Assembly (NCBI GenBank): GCA_030831005.1 | Contig: JAURLW010000110.1 | Coordinates: 1-6,163 of the forward strand | Length of the DNA stretch: 6,163 bases | Reading direction: 5' to 3' | Source of the DNA: Bacteroidota bacterium | GTDB taxonomy: Bacteria > Bacteroidota > Bacteroidia > Chitinophagales > Chitinophagaceae | Shown here: piece after piece, positions 6,156 through 6,163 of the stretch | Layout of the letters: each line of letters starts with the position of its first letter | Numbering within the stretch: the stretch's first letter is position 1 | Made by a program: the position numbers and the translations under genes | The notes under the pieces: model-generated | What the model was told of the DNA's origin: nothing | The model's input: only the letters and a program-made list of their open reading frames with translations | Database searches by the model: none

Positions 6156-6163
6156 CAAAGATA
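6156..6163 (-). promoter_or_regulatory. -7 promoter element of the PLP-enzyme gene
   Basis: The minus strand reads TATCTTTG, an exact match to TAnnTTTG, followed by CCGCATC. It ends 23 bases before the ATG at 6132, so the leader should be short (roughly 15-20 bases). The -33 region lies beyond the window edge. The leader shows no Shine-Dalgarno sequence. Confidence 0.7.

Noticed and set aside
1..6163. A new multi-gene system such as a defence island, biosynthetic cluster or mobile element
   Set aside because: No transposase, integrase, toxin-antitoxin pair, nuclease, terminal repeats or CRISPR-like repeats are visible. The genes sit in separate transcription units with unrelated functions.

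Overview
The window reads as chromosomal DNA from a low-GC member of the Bacteroidota, most likely a Chitinophagaceae-like lineage. Three things suggest this: TAnnTTTG-type -7 promoter elements, A/T-rich translation leaders without Shine-Dalgarno sequences, and the residue patterns of the proteins. No mobile element, CRISPR array, tRNA, rRNA or phage gene is visible. All gaps between genes are 112 bases or shorter.

Layout from left to right. Positions 1-942 (minus) hold the N-terminal 314 residues of an APC-superfamily amino acid permease of the cationic amino acid transporter type; its C-terminus lies outside the window. A 108-base divergent promoter region separates it from a 242-residue secreted beta-rich protein of unknown function (1051-1779, plus). 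A 112-base gap then carries an A/T-only inverted repeat and a perfect -7 element, followed by fusA (1892-4039, plus), encoding a complete elongation factor G. A strong rho-independent terminator closes fusA. Next is a short-chain dehydrogenase/reductase (SDR) family protein (4136-4828, plus) whose catalytic tyrosine appears to be replaced by valine. It converges on a cystathionine gamma-synthase family PLP enzyme (4882-6132, minus), and a hairpin between the two probably terminates transcription from both sides. The PLP gene's -7 element sits at the very right edge of the window.

The genes do not look like one pathway. Each appears to have its own promoter, and two are followed by recognisable terminators, so this is mostly a run of single-gene units: amino acid uptake, an envelope or secreted protein, translation elongation, a putative oxidoreductase, and sulfur amino acid metabolism. 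The permease and the PLP enzyme both concern amino acids, but nothing here shows joint regulation.

I found no convincing new multi-gene system. The points most worth a second look are the SDR with a Q-S-V-K pattern in place of the N-S-Y-K active site, fusA standing alone outside a str operon, the uncharacterised secreted protein, and the near-constant spacing between -7-like elements and start codons.
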